Assembly (NCBI RefSeq): GCF_027563465.1
Contig: NZ_JAPFQA010000007.1
Location: forward strand, 62,001 to 126,000
Direction of reading: 5' to 3'
Source of the DNA: Mesorhizobium qingshengii
GTDB taxonomy: Bacteria; Pseudomonadota; Alphaproteobacteria; Rhizobiales; Rhizobiaceae
DNA length: 64,000 nucleotides
Positions within the stretch are counted from its first letter, which is position 1. The number at the start of each line of letters is the position of its first letter. Of this stretch, positions 7,763 to 17,717 are shown in pieces. The notes below the pieces were generated by a model, which worked only from the letters and a program-made list of their open reading frames with translations, had not been told where the DNA came from and did not search any database. The position numbers and the translations under genes were made by a program.

Positions 7763-7915
7763 CGACCAGAATCCGACCGCATCCGGAATTTCCAGCGATC
7801 AGATCGGCAGGGTTAAGGAAAGGTTGACGAGCGTGCGGCGAGCAAATGGTGGAGTGCAGGCACGCTCTGGTGGCGGACTATCGGTGAGCCCGCCAGGCTA
7901 TGGCGAGACTGAAGA

Positions 7916-8608
7916 TCAGCCCGAGCCGAGAGGCACCACCTTGCCGTCGGCGAGCGTGACGCGCCGGTCCATGCGCGCTGCCAGTTCGTGATTGTGGGTG
8001 GCGATCAGCGCGGCGAGGCCCGATTGCCTGACCAGTGCGCCCAGCGCATCGAACACATAGGAGGCGGTGACCGGGTCGAGATTGCCTGTCGGCTCGTCCG
8101 CCAGCAGCACCAGCGGCGCGTTGGCAACCGCACGCGCGATGGCAACGCGTTGCTGCTCACCACCGGAGAGTTCGGATGGCCGGTGCGACGCGCGCTTGCC
8201 GATCTGCATGTAGTCGAGCAGCTGCGCCGCGCGCTCTGCCGCCTCCTTGCGCGGCAGCCCCTTGATGAGCTGCGGCATCATGATGTTTTCCAGCGCCGTG
8301 AACTCCGGCAGCAGGTGATGGAACTGGTAGACGAAGCCGACATCGTTGCGACGGATCGACGTGCGTTCGTCGTCGGAGAGCCGTCCGCAGGCACGACCGG
8401 CCAGAATCACGTCGCCGGCGTCGGGGCGCTCCAGCAGGCCCGCGGTGTGCAGCAGCGTCGACTTGCCGCTACCGGACGGCGCCACCAGCGCCACCATCTC
8501 GCCGCGCTTCAGCGAGAAATCGGCGCCGTTGAGAATGGTGAGCTTGCGCGGACCCTGGACGTAGTGCCGCTCAACGCTCTTCAACTCGATAATGGCCTCG
8601 GCCATCAT
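7916..8608 (-). CDS. lolD: Lipoprotein-releasing ABC transporter ATPase LolD
   Basis: This 230-residue ABC ATPase energises LolC/E to extract outer-membrane lipoproteins from the inner membrane and hand them to LolA. Walker A is APSGSGKST (about residues 43-51), the Q-loop region [20 protein letters not shown] carries the LolD-specific [10 protein letters not shown] wording, the signature is [14 protein letters not shown], and Walker B is [12 protein letters not shown]. The H-loop reads ATHNHELA. The ATG at 8608 overlaps the lolC stop by 4 bp, so both come from one message downstream of proS. In many rhizobia dnaE follows lolD; here the downstream region instead holds the SOS micropeptide gene. 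Confidence 0.93.
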   Translation of the reverse strand: MMAEAIIELKSVERHYVQGPRKLTILNGADFSLKRGEMVALVAPSGSGKSTLLHTAGLLERPDAGDVILAGRACGRLSDDERTSIRRNDVGFVYQFHHLLPEFTALENIMMPQLIKGLPRKEAAERAAQLLDYMQIGKRASHRPSELSGGEQQRVAIARAVANAPLVLLADEPTGNLDPVTASYVFDALGALVRQSGLAALIATHNHELAARMDRRVTLADGKVVPLGSG

Positions 8609-9891
8609 TCATACCTCAAGGCTTCGACGGGATCGAGCCGGGCGGCCCGCCACGCGGGAAACACCGTTGCCAGGAAAGACAACCCGAGCGCCATGATGAC
8701 GACGTAGGTGGTCTCGCGTGGATCCATCTTCGCCGGTAACTGGCTGAGGAAGTAAAGCTCTGGGTTGAACAGCACCTTGCCGGTCATCCAGGAGAAGAAC
8801 TGGCGGATCGATTCGATGTTGGTGCAGATGACGATGCCTAGCAGGACGCCGGCGAGCGTACCGGTCACGCCGATCGCAGCCCCCGTCATCAGGAAGATGC
8901 GCAGGATGGCCCCTCGGGTAGCGCCCATGGTGCGCAGGATGGCGATGTCGTGCCCCTTGTCCTTCACTAGCATGATCAGGCCGGAGATGATGTTGAGCGC
9001 CGCCACCAGCACGATCAGCGTCAGGATCATGAACATGACGTTGCGCTCGACCTGCAGGGCGGAAAAGAAGGTCTCGTTGCGTTGGCGCCAGTCGACGAGG
9101 TCGATCGGCCGCTGCGCGGCCTCCTCCACCTTCGGCTTCAGCGCGTCGACGTTGTCGGGATTGTCGACATAGATCTCGATCGTCTGCGCCCGGCCGTCCA
9201 TGTTGAAATAGAGCTGCGCTTCCGAAAACGGCATGTAGACGATCGAACTGTCATACTCCGACATGCCGACTTCGAAGATCGCGGTGATCGGATAGCCCTT
9301 CATGCGCGGCGTCGTGCCGAGCGGCGTCACGTCGCCGTCGGGCGATATCAAGGTGATGGTGTCGCCGAGCGCCAGGCCGAGATTCTCGGCCATGCGCTTG
9401 CCGATGGCGACGCCCTCGCCCGTATCGAAACCGGCGATCGAGCCCTGCTTGATGTTGCCGGCGACGATGGCGATTTTGCCCAGATCCTCGCCGCGTATGC
9501 CGCGCACCAGCGCGCCGGTGCCGCCACCGACATTGCCTTGCGCCAGCACCTGGCCGTCGATCAGCGGGATGGCGTATTTGACGCCGGGCACGCCGTTGAT
9601 GCGGCCGGCGACCTGCGCAAAGTCCTCGAGCGGCGAATCGAGCGGCTGCACGATCAGATGGCCGTTGACGCCGAGGATGCGCGTCAACAGCTCCGCCCTG
9701 AAGCCATTCATCACCGCCATGACCACGATCAGCGTGGCGACCCCCAGCATGATGCCGAGGAAGGAGATCGAGGCGATCACCGAAATCACCGTCTCCTTGC
9801 GCCGTGAGCGCAGATAGCGCCATGCAACCATGCGCTCGAAGATGGAAAAGGGTCCGGCGCCCGCCGATCTTGCCGCCACCGCCTCGCTCAT
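8605..9891 (-). CDS. lolC: Lipoprotein-releasing system permease LolC/LolE
   Basis: This 428-residue FtsX-fold permease partners LolD. It opens with [20 protein letters not shown], the family's membrane-entry motif, then a first helix ([21 protein letters not shown]). A long periplasmic domain with typical phrases follows ([21 protein letters not shown] segment around residue 205), and the C-terminal FtsX unit has three helices, including a [16 protein letters not shown] loop. The ATG at 9891 overlaps the proS stop by 4 bp and begins the conserved region; the longer open frame upstream is antisense noise over proS. Only one permease gene is present, so the complex is probably a homodimer of this hybrid LolC/E type. 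Confidence 0.9.
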   Translation of the reverse strand: MSEAVAARSAGAGPFSIFERMVAWRYLRSRRKETVISVIASISFLGIMLGVATLIVVMAVMNGFRAELLTRILGVNGHLIVQPLDSPLEDFAQVAGRINGVPGVKYAIPLIDGQVLAQGNVGGGTGALVRGIRGEDLGKIAIVAGNIKQGSIAGFDTGEGVAIGKRMAENLGLALGDTITLISPDGDVTPLGTTPRMKGYPITAIFEVGMSEYDSSIVYMPFSEAQLYFNMDGRAQTIEIYVDNPDNVDALKPKVEEAAQRPIDLVDWRQRNETFFSALQVERNVMFMILTLIVLVAALNIISGLIMLVKDKGHDIAILRTMGATRGAILRIFLMTGAAIGVTGTLAGVLLGIVICTNIESIRQFFSWMTGKVLFNPELYFLSQLPAKMDPRETTYVVIMALGLSFLATVFPAWRAARLDPVEALRYE

Positions 9892-11216
9892 GCGGCGGCA
9901 CCGAAGCGCTTTTTCGCGGCGGCGACCGGCAGCGTCTCGCGCTCGCCGGTCTTGCGATTCTTGATCTCGATCTCGCCGGCGGCGACGCCGCGCGGGCCGA
10001 CAATCACTTGCCATGGCAGGCCGATCAGATCGGCGGTGGCGAACTTGCCGCCAGGCCGTTGGTCGGTGTCGTCGTAGAGCACGTCCTTGCCGGCGGCGAC
10101 GAAAGCGGCATGCAGTTCATCGCAGACGCGGTCGCACTCGGCATCGCCCGCCTTCATGTTGATCAGCCCGATGTCGAACGGCGCCACCGCTTCCGGCCAG
10201 ATGATGCCGTTGTCGTCATGGCTGGCTTCGATGATCGCCGCCACCAGCCGCGACGGCCCGATGCCGTAGGAGCCCCCGGAAACGAAATGATCCTTGCCGT
10301 CGGGTCCGGTCACCTTGGCTCCCATCGGCTTGGAATATTTGTCGCCGAAATGGAAGATATGGCCGACCTCGATGCCGCGCGCCGAAACCTTGTCGTTTTC
10401 GCCGATCTCTTCCCAGGCCGCCTCGTCATGCATCTCGTCGGTGGCGGCGTAGGGCGTCGTCCACGTCTTGACGATGTCGCCGATCTCGGCGTCGTTGGCG
10501 AAGTCGGTATTCTCGCCGGGCACATCGAGCGAAAGATAGTCGCGATGGCAGAAGACCTGACTCTCGCCAGTGTCGGCGAGAATGATGAATTCGTGGCTGA
10601 GATCGCCGCCGATCGGCCCCGTGTCGGCCCGCATCGGAATCGCCTGCAGCCCCATGCGCGTAAAAGTCCTGAGATAGGACACGAACATGCGGTTATAGGC
10701 CGCCTTTGCGCCCTCGAAGTCGAGATCGAAGGAATAGGCGTCCTTCATCAGGAATTCTCTGCTGCGCATGACGCCGAAGCGCGGCCGCACTTCGTCGCGG
10801 AACTTCCACTGGATGTGGTAGAGATTGAGCGGCAGGTCCTTGTAGGATTTCACGTAGGCGCGGACGATCTCGGTGACCACTTCCTCATTGGTCGGACCGT
10901 AAAGCATGTCGCGGTCCTGGCGATCCTTGATGCGCAGCATCTCCTTGCCATAGTCGTCATAGCGACCGCTTTCGCGCCACAGATCGGCCGATTGAATGGT
11001 CGGCATCAGGATTTCCAGCGCACCGGCGCGGTCCTGCTCCTCGCGGATGATGCGGCAGACCTTGTCCAGCACCCGCTTGCCGAGCGGCAGCCACGAAAAA
11101 CTGCCTTGCCCCTGCTGGCGGATCATGCCGGCGCGAAGCATCAACCGGTGCGAGACAATTTCGGCCTCTCGCGGATTTTCTTTGAGGATAGGCAGGAAAT
11201 AGCGCGACAAACGCAT
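9888..11216 (-). CDS. proS: Prolyl-tRNA synthetase (short, alphaproteobacterial type)
   Basis: This 442-residue class II aminoacyl-tRNA synthetase charges tRNA-Pro in the cytoplasm. It begins [19 protein letters not shown], with motif 1 around [16 protein letters not shown], motif 2 in [20 protein letters not shown] and motif 3 in [17 protein letters not shown], then the anticodon-binding domain ([14 protein letters not shown]). It lacks the roughly 180-residue INS editing domain of the 570-residue E. coli enzyme, as is normal for alphaproteobacteria, so misacylated Ala-tRNA-Pro must be cleared by a separate deacylase. The ATG at 11216 matches the family start. It is the first gene of a proS-lolC-lolD operon with 4-bp overlaps. 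Confidence 0.95.
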   Translation of the reverse strand: MRLSRYFLPILKENPREAEIVSHRLMLRAGMIRQQGQGSFSWLPLGKRVLDKVCRIIREEQDRAGALEILMPTIQSADLWRESGRYDDYGKEMLRIKDRQDRDMLYGPTNEEVVTEIVRAYVKSYKDLPLNLYHIQWKFRDEVRPRFGVMRSREFLMKDAYSFDLDFEGAKAAYNRMFVSYLRTFTRMGLQAIPMRADTGPIGGDLSHEFIILADTGESQVFCHRDYLSLDVPGENTDFANDAEIGDIVKTWTTPYAATDEMHDEAAWEEIGENDKVSARGIEVGHIFHFGDKYSKPMGAKVTGPDGKDHFVSGGSYGIGPSRLVAAIIEASHDDNGIIWPEAVAPFDIGLINMKAGDAECDRVCDELHAAFVAAGKDVLYDDTDQRPGGKFATADLIGLPWQVIVGPRGVAAGEIEIKNRKTGERETLPVAAAKKRFGAAA

Positions 11217-11330
11217 GGACTGTTCCGTGAGAGAGTATGGCCCCGCCGGAATCGGCGCGACGCAGGCTGCTTGCCCCGGCTTCATAGCCATTTCATGACG
11301 GAATGGAAACCCGGCGAAGGCGGCACATCG

Positions 11331-13946
11331 ATGCCTTCGCGCCCGCAATCGTCCGGTTCCTGGATCTTGTCGCGCCGGCTTGCTTGCGCTGACAAGCCGT
11401 GGGAGTCTGTCAGTTGCGGGTGGATTGGGTCATTGCGGTTTTACCTGGCAGTCATCCTAGCGATCTTTTTCGTCTCGGCGGCCCACGCCGAGCGGCGGGT
11501 CGCGCTCATTCTGGCGGCCGACGACTACCGGAATGTGCGTCCACTGAAGAACGCGGTAAACGACAGCCGAACGATCGAATCCGCGCTGAAAAAGCTCGGC
11601 TTCGACGTCACCACCGAAGCGAACCGTGACTTGAAGCGTATGCGCCGGGCGCTGGAGGACTTTCGCGACGATGCGGCCGGCGCGGATGTCGCGCTGATCT
11701 ATTTCTCCGGTCATGGCGTCGAGATCGCGGGCGACAACCGGCTTCTGCCGGTCGATGCCGATCCGTCTTCGCTGGATCGATTGAAGGCCACAACCCTTCT
11801 GCTTGAAGAGGTGCGTGAGACAGTGACTGCGGTCGGCAAGATCGGCCTCGTGGTGCTCGATGCGTGCCGCAACGATCCTTTCGGCCAATCTGGGGGCAGC
11901 GAATCCGGCGACAGCAAATCTGGCGAAGGGCGCGGCGTGGTGTCCATCGCGCCGGAGGTGAAAGGCGAGGCCAAGCCGGGGCTCGGACGCATGGGCCGGG
12001 CGGAAAACGTGCTGTTCGCCTTCTCCGCGGCGCCCGGACAGACGGCGTCTGACGGCGCATCCGGCAACTCCGAATTTTCCGCCGCATTGGCCAGGTTCCT
12101 GCCCACGGACGGGCTGGAAATACGATCCGTGCTGACGCTGGTGCAGCAACAGGTCTACGACCTGTCGCGCGGCAAACAGCTTCCCTATGTAGAGAGCGGC
12201 TTGCCTCAGCTTTTCTTCGCCGCACAGGCCAGCAAGGACGCCCTGCCCGAGCGCGACCGGCTACTGCTCGCCATGGCCGACGTCACGCCGGACTTGCGCG
12301 TCGAGGTCGAGGCCGTGGCGGCCAAGGCCGACATGCCGCTAGCGCCGCTATACGCCGCGCTTATCACCTCCGGCGGCAAGGCGATGGCGCCAAGGCAGCG
12401 CCAGCAGAAACTCCAGGAAGCGGCCGACGCTTTCACGAAGGTCCGGACCGATTTGCGCAACTTCGCCTCCTCCGATCCGCAGGTGACGGCGCTGCGCCAA
12501 CAGGCCGAAGCGCAATTGGCGCTTGGCTCATTCGACGAGGCACGTGCGCTGCTTGGCAAGGCGGCGGATATCGACGGCAAGTCGCGCGACGATCTGAAAA
12601 CCCGTTTCATCGAGCGTACGCTGTCGGAGGCAACGACGCATTATCTCGCTGGCGGCGCGTCGCAGGCGCAATTGCGTTACGACCTCGCCATCGAGGACTA
12701 CCGCAAGGCCGTGGCGCTCTACGCCGATGTCGAGGGTTTCCACATACCGGACGACGCCCGCTACCAGCAGACACTGTCATGGGAACTGATCGGCACGCTG
12801 GAAACGACCGTCGGCCATTTGCAGGAAGCCGGCAAGGCATACGATTCCATGGTCCGATCCGCTGAGAAACGCGCGGCTGCCGAGCCTGACAAGATCGACC
12901 ACCAGCGCGATCTTGTCGTGGCACAGAACAAGGTCGCCGACGTCAAGAAGACGATGGGAGATAGCGCCGGCGCGATCGCGCTTTACGAGCAGGCGCTCGC
13001 CACAATGAAGGCTATCGTCGAAAAGCAGCCTACGCTTGGCTATCTGCGCGACTACGCCGTCTGCTTCAACCGTATCGGCGACGCCATGCGGATTTCGGGC
13101 GACGGACCCGGCGCGCTGGCGAACTACCGTTCGGCGCTCAAGGTCGCCGAATTCCTGGTGGAGAAAGCGACGGATGATGATGGCTTTCGGCGCGACCTTT
13201 CCGTCAGCCATTCGAAGGTCGGATTGGCGCTCAGGCTGACGAACGATCTGCAAAGCTCGATCGCCGAATATGACGTGTCCTTGCAGATCACCGAGGCGCT
13301 GGCGAAGAAGACCCCAGACGACGCGGAATTGCAGCGCGACATAAGCGTCAGCCTCAACGCAATCGGAGACCTGCAGCGGCTGACCGGGCACAACGAAAAG
13401 GCTTTCGAGCTCTACCAGCGCAGCGTCGAGATCGGGCGCAAGCTGGTGTCGCGGGACCCTGGAAACACATTGTGGCGGCGTGACCTCGAGCTTGCGCTGG
13501 GCAAGGTGGCCGACGCCCGAAACGAGGCCGGCGACCTCGATGGTGCACTCGCCAACCATCGCTCCGCGCAGGCCATCGCGGACTATCTGGCCGAACTCGA
13601 CCCCGACAATGCCGAATGGCAGCGCGACCTCGCGGTCGGCCACAACCGCATCGGCGACGCGCTGATGAGCAAGGGGGCCAAAGTGGACGCGGCGGCGGAA
13701 TACCAGGCCGGTTTCGCCATCGCCAACGCGCAGTTGCAAGCCGACCCGGGCAATGCACAGCGCACGGTCGATGCCGCCTACAGCCGCTATAAGCTGGCAG
13801 TAGCTGGCGTTGATCCGTCGACAAATCTCAAGGCCGCGCTGGCCATGCTGACCGGCCTGAAATCGCAGGGACGCCTGCCGGGTGCCAACGAAGGCTGGAT
13901 CGGCATGATCGAGAAAGCGATGGCTGGGGCTGGCTTCGCAAAGTAG
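11331..13946 (+). CDS. Secreted or membrane-anchored caspase-like (C14) protein with TPR-type repeats
   Basis: With the ATG at 11331 the product has 871 residues. A hydrophobic segment ([17 protein letters not shown], residues ~36-52) ends in an A-x-A signal-peptidase site, so the rest is probably periplasmic. A TTG at 11433 would give a textbook signal peptide, and an ATG at 11295 is also possible; the start is uncertain. The caspase fold follows ([20 protein letters not shown]), with both catalytic residues: His in [10 protein letters not shown] (about residue 128) and Cys in [11 protein letters not shown] (about 179). From about residue 360 there are helical tetratricopeptide-type repeats, many with the wording [10 protein letters not shown] or [12 protein letters not shown]. 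Orthocaspase-type proteases cleave after Arg/Lys; the TPR part probably binds partners. It is divergent from proS. Confidence 0.8.
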   Translation: MPSRPQSSGSWILSRRLACADKPWESVSCGWIGSLRFYLAVILAIFFVSAAHAERRVALILAADDYRNVRPLKNAVNDSRTIESALKKLGFDVTTEANRDLKRMRRALEDFRDDAAGADVALIYFSGHGVEIAGDNRLLPVDADPSSLDRLKATTLLLEEVRETVTAVGKIGLVVLDACRNDPFGQSGGSESGDSKSGEGRGVVSIAPEVKGEAKPGLGRMGRAENVLFAFSAAPGQTASDGASGNSEFSAALARFLPTDGLEIRSVLTLVQQQVYDLSRGKQLPYVESGLPQLFFAAQASKDALPERDRLLLAMADVTPDLRVEVEAVAAKADMPLAPLYAALITSGGKAMAPRQRQQKLQEAADAFTKVRTDLRNFASSDPQVTALRQQAEAQLALGSFDEARALLGKAADIDGKSRDDLKTRFIERTLSEATTHYLAGGASQAQLRYDLAIEDYRKAVALYADVEGFHIPDDARYQQTLSWELIGTLETTVGHLQEAGKAYDSMVRSAEKRAAAEPDKIDHQRDLVVAQNKVADVKKTMGDSAGAIALYEQALATMKAIVEKQPTLGYLRDYAVCFNRIGDAMRISGDGPGALANYRSALKVAEFLVEKATDDDGFRRDLSVSHSKVGLALRLTNDLQSSIAEYDVSLQITEALAKKTPDDAELQRDISVSLNAIGDLQRLTGHNEKAFELYQRSVEIGRKLVSRDPGNTLWRRDLELALGKVADARNEAGDLDGALANHRSAQAIADYLAELDPDNAEWQRDLAVGHNRIGDALMSKGAKVDAAAEYQAGFAIANAQLQADPGNAQRTVDAAYSRYKLAVAGVDPSTNLKAALAMLTGLKSQGRLPGANEGWIGMIEKAMAGAGFAK

Positions 13947-14126
13947 GTTCCAGCCGACTGTGAGACAGAGCCCAACCTCTTCGGGTTCGGCGCTCCAGTT
14001 CTTTACGCGCGCCAATTCAGGAAGGGTTAAAAGCTCCGCCGATCCTATTGGTCGTTTCCCAAGCAACGCCTGCCGCACTATTGTGCAGTGCAGCACGAGA
14101 ATGCCCGTTTCAAGGCAAAATTCTTC

Positions 14127-14155
14127 GTGACATTTTCATTCGCGTTAGGCTAATG
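14127..14155 (+). promoter_or_regulatory. Candidate promoter of the small RNA
   Basis: GTGACA at 14127-14132 and GCTAAT at 14149-14154 are spaced 16 bp apart, resembling -35/-10 hexamers, with several further T/A-rich bases around. Transcription would start near 14161. The match is moderate and the call depends on the terminator-bearing transcript downstream. Confidence 0.4.
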
Positions 14156-14160
14156 TGCCC

Positions 14161-14311
14161 GGATAACCGAGAGGGTAGAGAAAAATCTGCTCTCCTACGC
14201 GGTCAAAGTCTTGGGAGGATGCGATCTAGGCGCGGTTACTCGCTGCCGCCGGAAACCGGAAACAGATCGGACGCGTTTAAATTGCAAGGCCTCGTGCCTT
14301 GCATTTTTTTT
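14161..14311 (+). ncRNA. Candidate small regulatory RNA
   Basis: This ~150-nt stretch between the caspase-like gene and the convergent DUF1467 gene has no credible reading frame but looks like a stand-alone transcript. A stem-loop at 14169-14194 pairs GAGAG with CTCTC and TAGA with TCTG around a GAAAAA loop; a purine-rich single-stranded GGGAGGATGCGA lies at about 14213-14224; and a textbook intrinsic terminator closes the unit. A promoter-like pair lies just upstream. The exposed GGGAGGA is Shine-Dalgarno-like, while the TCTCCT at 14191-14196 could mask SD sites of targets. I do not recognise it as a known RNA family (not tRNA, SRP RNA, tmRNA or a riboswitch I know). Confidence 0.5.
14284..14311 (+). 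terminator. Intrinsic terminator
   Basis: A 7-bp GC-rich stem, GCAAGGC/GCCTTGC with a CTCGT loop, is followed by A and eight T residues. This is the classical Rho-independent layout for plus-strand transcription. It lies about 340 bp after the caspase-like gene and ends the proposed small RNA. Confidence 0.85.
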
Positions 14312-14448
14312 GTGCAATCACCTGCTTAGCGCAACGAGTTGCCAAACCGCTTTACCCTGCGTCAGCGCCCGTCGAACCGGAAGAACGGTACGGCGCCTCA
14401 AAGCGAAGCCCTCGGCTCCACCATACAGAAATGCAGTCGTCAGACGGT

Positions 14449-14733
14449 CTATTTTGCTGGAGTCTGGCCGAAGTCCGGCACGATGTGCGGGATGTCGTTG
14501 AGGCTGTATCCCAGCCCATGCGTCAGGCCGTAGAAAATGCCCATCAGAACCGCCGTGGCGATGGTGGTGCGCACCACGGCGCGCAGCATATGGGGGCCGC
14601 GCGGCGCGCTTGGAACCGTGCCCAGCGTCACGTCATGATCGTCATCCTGCGTCCTCATGCTGAACGGCAGCACGGCAAACAGCACCACCCACCAGGTCGC
14701 GAAGAACAGCGCGGTGAACGAAACCCAGCTCAT
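14449..14733 (-). CDS. DUF1467 family membrane protein
   Basis: This 94-residue protein has two predicted membrane helices. It begins MSWVSFTALFFATWWVVLFA and continues LPFSMRTQDDDHDVTLGTVP, with PRGPHMLRAVVRTTIATAVL later; the FSMRTQ loop and the GTVPSAPRGPHM stretch are characteristic of DUF1467 in alphaproteobacteria. Its function is unknown. The start overlaps the mce stop (ATGA), so it is translated from the same message and is the last gene of the RNase J/mce series. The family sits next to methylmalonyl-CoA epimerase in many related genomes, as here, but no mechanistic link is known to me. Confidence 0.82.
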   Translation of the reverse strand: MSWVSFTALFFATWWVVLFAVLPFSMRTQDDDHDVTLGTVPSAPRGPHMLRAVVRTTIATAVLMGIFYGLTHGLGYSLNDIPHIVPDFGQTPAK

Positions 14734-15134
14734 GATTGCTCCAGTTCGATCAGCGTGCCGAAGAAATCCTTCGGGTGCAGGAACAACACCGGCTTGCCAT
14801 GGGCGCCGGTCTTCGGATTTCCGTCGCCCAGCACGCGGGCGCCGGAAGCCTTGAGCTGGTCGCGCGCGGCCAGGATATCGGCGACCTCGTAGCAAAGATG
14901 ATGCATGCCGCCGGAAGGGTTCTTGTCGAGGAAGGTGGCGATCGGCGAGCCCTCGCCCAACGGCTCGAGAAGTTCGATCTTGGTGTTGCCGACATTGACG
15001 AAAACCACCGTGACGCCATGCTCCGGCAGCGCCTGCGGCTCGGTCACTTCGGCGCCGAGCGTGTTGCGATAGGCGGCAACCGCCGCGGCCAGGTCCGGCA
15101 CGGCAAGCGCGACATGATTCAGGCGTCCGAGCAT
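14730..15134 (-). CDS. mce: Methylmalonyl-CoA epimerase
   Basis: This 134-residue vicinal-oxygen-chelate protein interconverts (R)- and (S)-methylmalonyl-CoA, linking propionyl-CoA carboxylation to the B12-dependent mutase. It opens MLGRLNHVALAVPDLAAAVA with the first metal His (NHVALAVPD); MHHLCYEVADI in the middle carries the second, and the C-terminal PKDFFGTLIELEQ supplies the metal-binding Glu (IELE). All ligands of the cobalt/zinc site are visible. It fits the B12-making capacity encoded at 35-51 kb. It lies 51 bp downstream of rnj and overlaps the DUF1467 gene. Confidence 0.93.
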   Translation of the reverse strand: MLGRLNHVALAVPDLAAAVAAYRNTLGAEVTEPQALPEHGVTVVFVNVGNTKIELLEPLGEGSPIATFLDKNPSGGMHHLCYEVADILAARDQLKASGARVLGDGNPKTGAHGKPVLFLHPKDFFGTLIELEQS

Positions 15135-15185
15135 AGGGTGCTCCGTCGAAAGTCAGGGGAGGAGCAGGGCCTGCTCCCCTATTCC

Positions 15186-16856
15186 TCACCTGGTGACGAA
15201 CACCGTCACCAGTGGTTTCTTGCCCCAGGCTTCGTTGGCCGCACCGCGCACCGCGCGCCGTACGGCTTCTTGCACGAGGTCGAGGTCTTTTCGGCGCTGA
15301 CGGGGGATCGAGTCCACCGCGCCGATTGCCGCATCGATCATCAGGTCCTCGAGCGTCTCGCCACCGGCGTCGGCCTCGGCAACGCCAATGGCCACCAGAT
15401 CGGGATCGCCGGCGAGCTCGTACTTCTCGTCAAGCACGACATTGACCGCGACGTGGCCGGCAAAGGAGAGCTTGCGCCGGTCGCGAATGCCCATCGCCTG
15501 GTCGGTGCCGATCAGCCTGCCGTCCTTGTAGATGCGGCCGAACGGCACCTGGTCGATGATGGTGGCAGGGCCAGGGGCAAGCCTCAGCATGTCGCCGTCG
15601 CGCACTTGCGCCACCTGGCCTATGCCTGAGGTCGACATCAGCGACCCCTGCGCCACCAGATGCGCCGCTTCGCCATGCACCGGCACGCCGATCCGTGGCC
15701 GCACCCACTCATACATCTTGCGCAATTCGCTGCGGCGCGGATGGCCGGAGACATGCACCAATGCGTCGCCATCCTCGATGATCTTGATGCCGAGATCGAT
15801 CAGGCGGTTCTTGATCTCGAGGATCGCCTTCTCGTTGCCGGGAATGGTGCGCGAGGAAAACACCACCGTGTCGCCAGCCGTCAGCGACACCGATTTCATC
15901 TCGTCGCGTGACAGCTTGGCAAGGGCCGCCAGCGGCTCGCCCTGGCTGCCGGTGCAGATGATGACGAGGTTTTCGCGCGGGATGAAGCCGAAATCCTCTT
16001 CGGCGATGAACTCCGGCAAGCCGTCCATGTAGCCGAGTTCGTCGGCCACATCGATGACTCGCTTCAGCGAGCGGCCAAGCACCAGGCACTGGCGGCCAGC
16101 ATCGCGCGCCGCCTTGGCAATGGAGACGATGCGCCCGACATTGGAGGAGAATGTGGTGACGGCGACGCGGCCCTTGGCGGCCTGGATGACACCCTTGAGG
16201 CCTTCGCCGACGGCCACTTCCGAAGGCGACTCGCCTTCCCTCATCGCATTGGTCGAATCGCAGATCAGGGCAAGGACGCCCTTGTCGCCATAGGCGCGGA
16301 AGCGCGCCTCGTCGGTCTTCGGGCCGATCGTCGGTTCCGGATCGATCTTCCAGTCGCCGGTGTGGATGACAGTGCCGGCAGGCGTGGTGATCGCCAGCGA
16401 CATCGGCTCAGGGATCGAGTGCGCGACAGGAATGGCTTCGATCTCGAAGGGGCCGACAGTGAATTTCTCCCCTGCCCGATAGATCGTCAGCGGGATCTTC
16501 GGCGCGCCCTGCTCGCCCTGGCGCTTGGCTTCCAGCAAGCCGGCGCTGAACGGCGTCATCCACACCGGCGCCTTCAGCTTCGGCCAGGTGTCGAGCAGCG
16601 CGCCATAGTGGTCTTCGTGCGCATGGGTGATGATGATGCCGCGCAGATTGGCGAGATTCTCTTCGATGAAACGCGTGTCGGGCAGCACCAGATCGACGCC
16701 AGGCAGGCTGGCATCAGGAAAGGTGACGCCGACATCGATGACGATCCACTCGCGCGCGCTCGGCGGGCCGTAGCCGTAGAGAGCGAAGTTCATACCGATC
16801 TCGCCGACGCCGCCGAGCGGCACGAAGACGAGTTCGGCGTTTTCCGCTTTCGCCAT
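15186..16856 (-). CDS. rnj: Ribonuclease J
   Basis: This 556-residue metallo-beta-lactamase/beta-CASP nuclease begins AELVFVPLGGVGEIGMNFAL, the RNase J opening. The zinc motif ITHAHEDHYGALLDTW is intact, followed by the ligand motifs AHSIPEPMS (His) and HTGDWKID (Asp), then beta-CASP phrases CTGSQGEPLAAL and HVSGHPRRSEL. In alphaproteobacteria such as Sinorhizobium, RNase J acts in 5'-to-3' trimming of mRNA and rRNA 5' ends. The ATG at 16856 is selected because the family match begins at once; the frame upstream is open but unsupported. It lies directly after birA in the gene train behind nuoN. Confidence 0.93.
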   Translation of the reverse strand: MAKAENAELVFVPLGGVGEIGMNFALYGYGPPSAREWIVIDVGVTFPDASLPGVDLVLPDTRFIEENLANLRGIIITHAHEDHYGALLDTWPKLKAPVWMTPFSAGLLEAKRQGEQGAPKIPLTIYRAGEKFTVGPFEIEAIPVAHSIPEPMSLAITTPAGTVIHTGDWKIDPEPTIGPKTDEARFRAYGDKGVLALICDSTNAMREGESPSEVAVGEGLKGVIQAAKGRVAVTTFSSNVGRIVSIAKAARDAGRQCLVLGRSLKRVIDVADELGYMDGLPEFIAEEDFGFIPRENLVIICTGSQGEPLAALAKLSRDEMKSVSLTAGDTVVFSSRTIPGNEKAILEIKNRLIDLGIKIIEDGDALVHVSGHPRRSELRKMYEWVRPRIGVPVHGEAAHLVAQGSLMSTSGIGQVAQVRDGDMLRLAPGPATIIDQVPFGRIYKDGRLIGTDQAMGIRDRRKLSFAGHVAVNVVLDEKYELAGDPDLVAIGVAEADAGGETLEDLMIDAAIGAVDSIPRQRRKDLDLVQEAVRRAVRGAANEAWGKKPLVTVFVTR

Positions 16857-16890
16857 GATTTTTCCCTTCCTGGCCCTCAGGCCAAGCCCG

Positions 16891-17712
16891 TTAGATCCGG
16901 GCAGACGCGACCGCGCCAAAATGCACGTCGCCGGCGGCGATCGTCAGAACCGAACCTTCATCGTCGCGGATCACGAAACGGCAGTCCTCGTCAATGGTTT
17001 CAAACACCCCACGCACCACATTACCGTCAATTCTGACGGCAACCTCGCCGCCGAGCCCCGCCGCACGAGCCAGCCAGCGTCGTCTTACAGCGGCAAGTCC
17101 GCGCCCCTCATCCCACAGCCGGGCATTCTCGCTCCAGGCATCCGACAGCGCCAGGAACAGCGTTTCGGCGTCGCATGTCGCGCCCAATGCACTGAGCGAA
17201 GTCGCCGGATACGGCAAATCCTCGGGATAAGCCACCACATTGACGCCGATGCCAACCGCAACCGCGAAGCGGCCGCCTTCCAGTATCGCCGATTCCAGCA
17301 GGATGCCGGCCAGCTTGGCGCCCGAGGCAAGCACGTCATTCGGCCATTTCAGCTCGAAACGGTTTTTGCCCGCGCCTGCACCGTCGAGGCCAATGGCGAT
17401 CCGGCCCTTCGGTACGACGGCGTCGAGTGCATCGGCAAGCGCCAGGCCGGCGACAAAGCCGAGCGTCGCGGCAAGGCGAAGCTCGGCATTGGTGATGACA
17501 AGCAGCGTCGCCGCCAGATTGCCTTCGGGCGTCGCCCACACACGGCCGCGGCGGCCGCGCCCGCTTTCCTGCCTCTTGGAAACGACCCACAATTTGCCCG
17601 GGTCGCCTGCCCGGGCGTGATCCAGCGCCAGCGCATTGGTGGAGCCGACGCTGTCATGCGCCTCGAGCCGGAACCCTTCCGACGCCGAGGTTGGGGCCAG
17701 CCGAAATGCCAT
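16891..17712 (-). CDS. birA: Biotin-[acetyl-CoA-carboxylase] ligase (BirA catalytic form)
   Basis: This 273-residue ligase attaches biotin through biotinyl-5'-AMP to carboxylase subunits in the cytoplasm. Recognisable parts are DSVGSTNALALDHARAG, the adenylate-binding loop ESGRGRRGRVWATPEGNL, and KWPNDVLASGAKLAGILLES, whose Lys and Asn-Asp are catalytic. A GIGVNV element and a C-terminal SH3-like domain (GEVAVRIDGNVVRGVFETID) follow. There is no N-terminal helix-turn-helix, so unlike E. coli BirA it should not repress biotin genes. It starts 5 bp after the nuoN stop, a linkage kept in related genomes. Confidence 0.92.
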   Translation of the reverse strand: MAFRLAPTSASEGFRLEAHDSVGSTNALALDHARAGDPGKLWVVSKRQESGRGRRGRVWATPEGNLAATLLVITNAELRLAATLGFVAGLALADALDAVVPKGRIAIGLDGAGAGKNRFELKWPNDVLASGAKLAGILLESAILEGGRFAVAVGIGVNVVAYPEDLPYPATSLSALGATCDAETLFLALSDAWSENARLWDEGRGLAAVRRRWLARAAGLGGEVAVRIDGNVVRGVFETIDEDCRFVIRDDEGSVLTIAAGDVHFGAVASARI

Positions 17713-17717
17713 GCCGG

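Noticed and set aside
7457..7816. 119-codon plus-strand frame in the gap before lolD
   Set aside because: Poor start context and no protein-like features; the opposite strand holds a micropeptide with promoter, operator and ribosome site.
9804..11330. Upstream extension of the caspase-like frame to 1380 codons
   Set aside because: It runs antisense through proS; the signal-anchor and caspase fold begin only after 11331.
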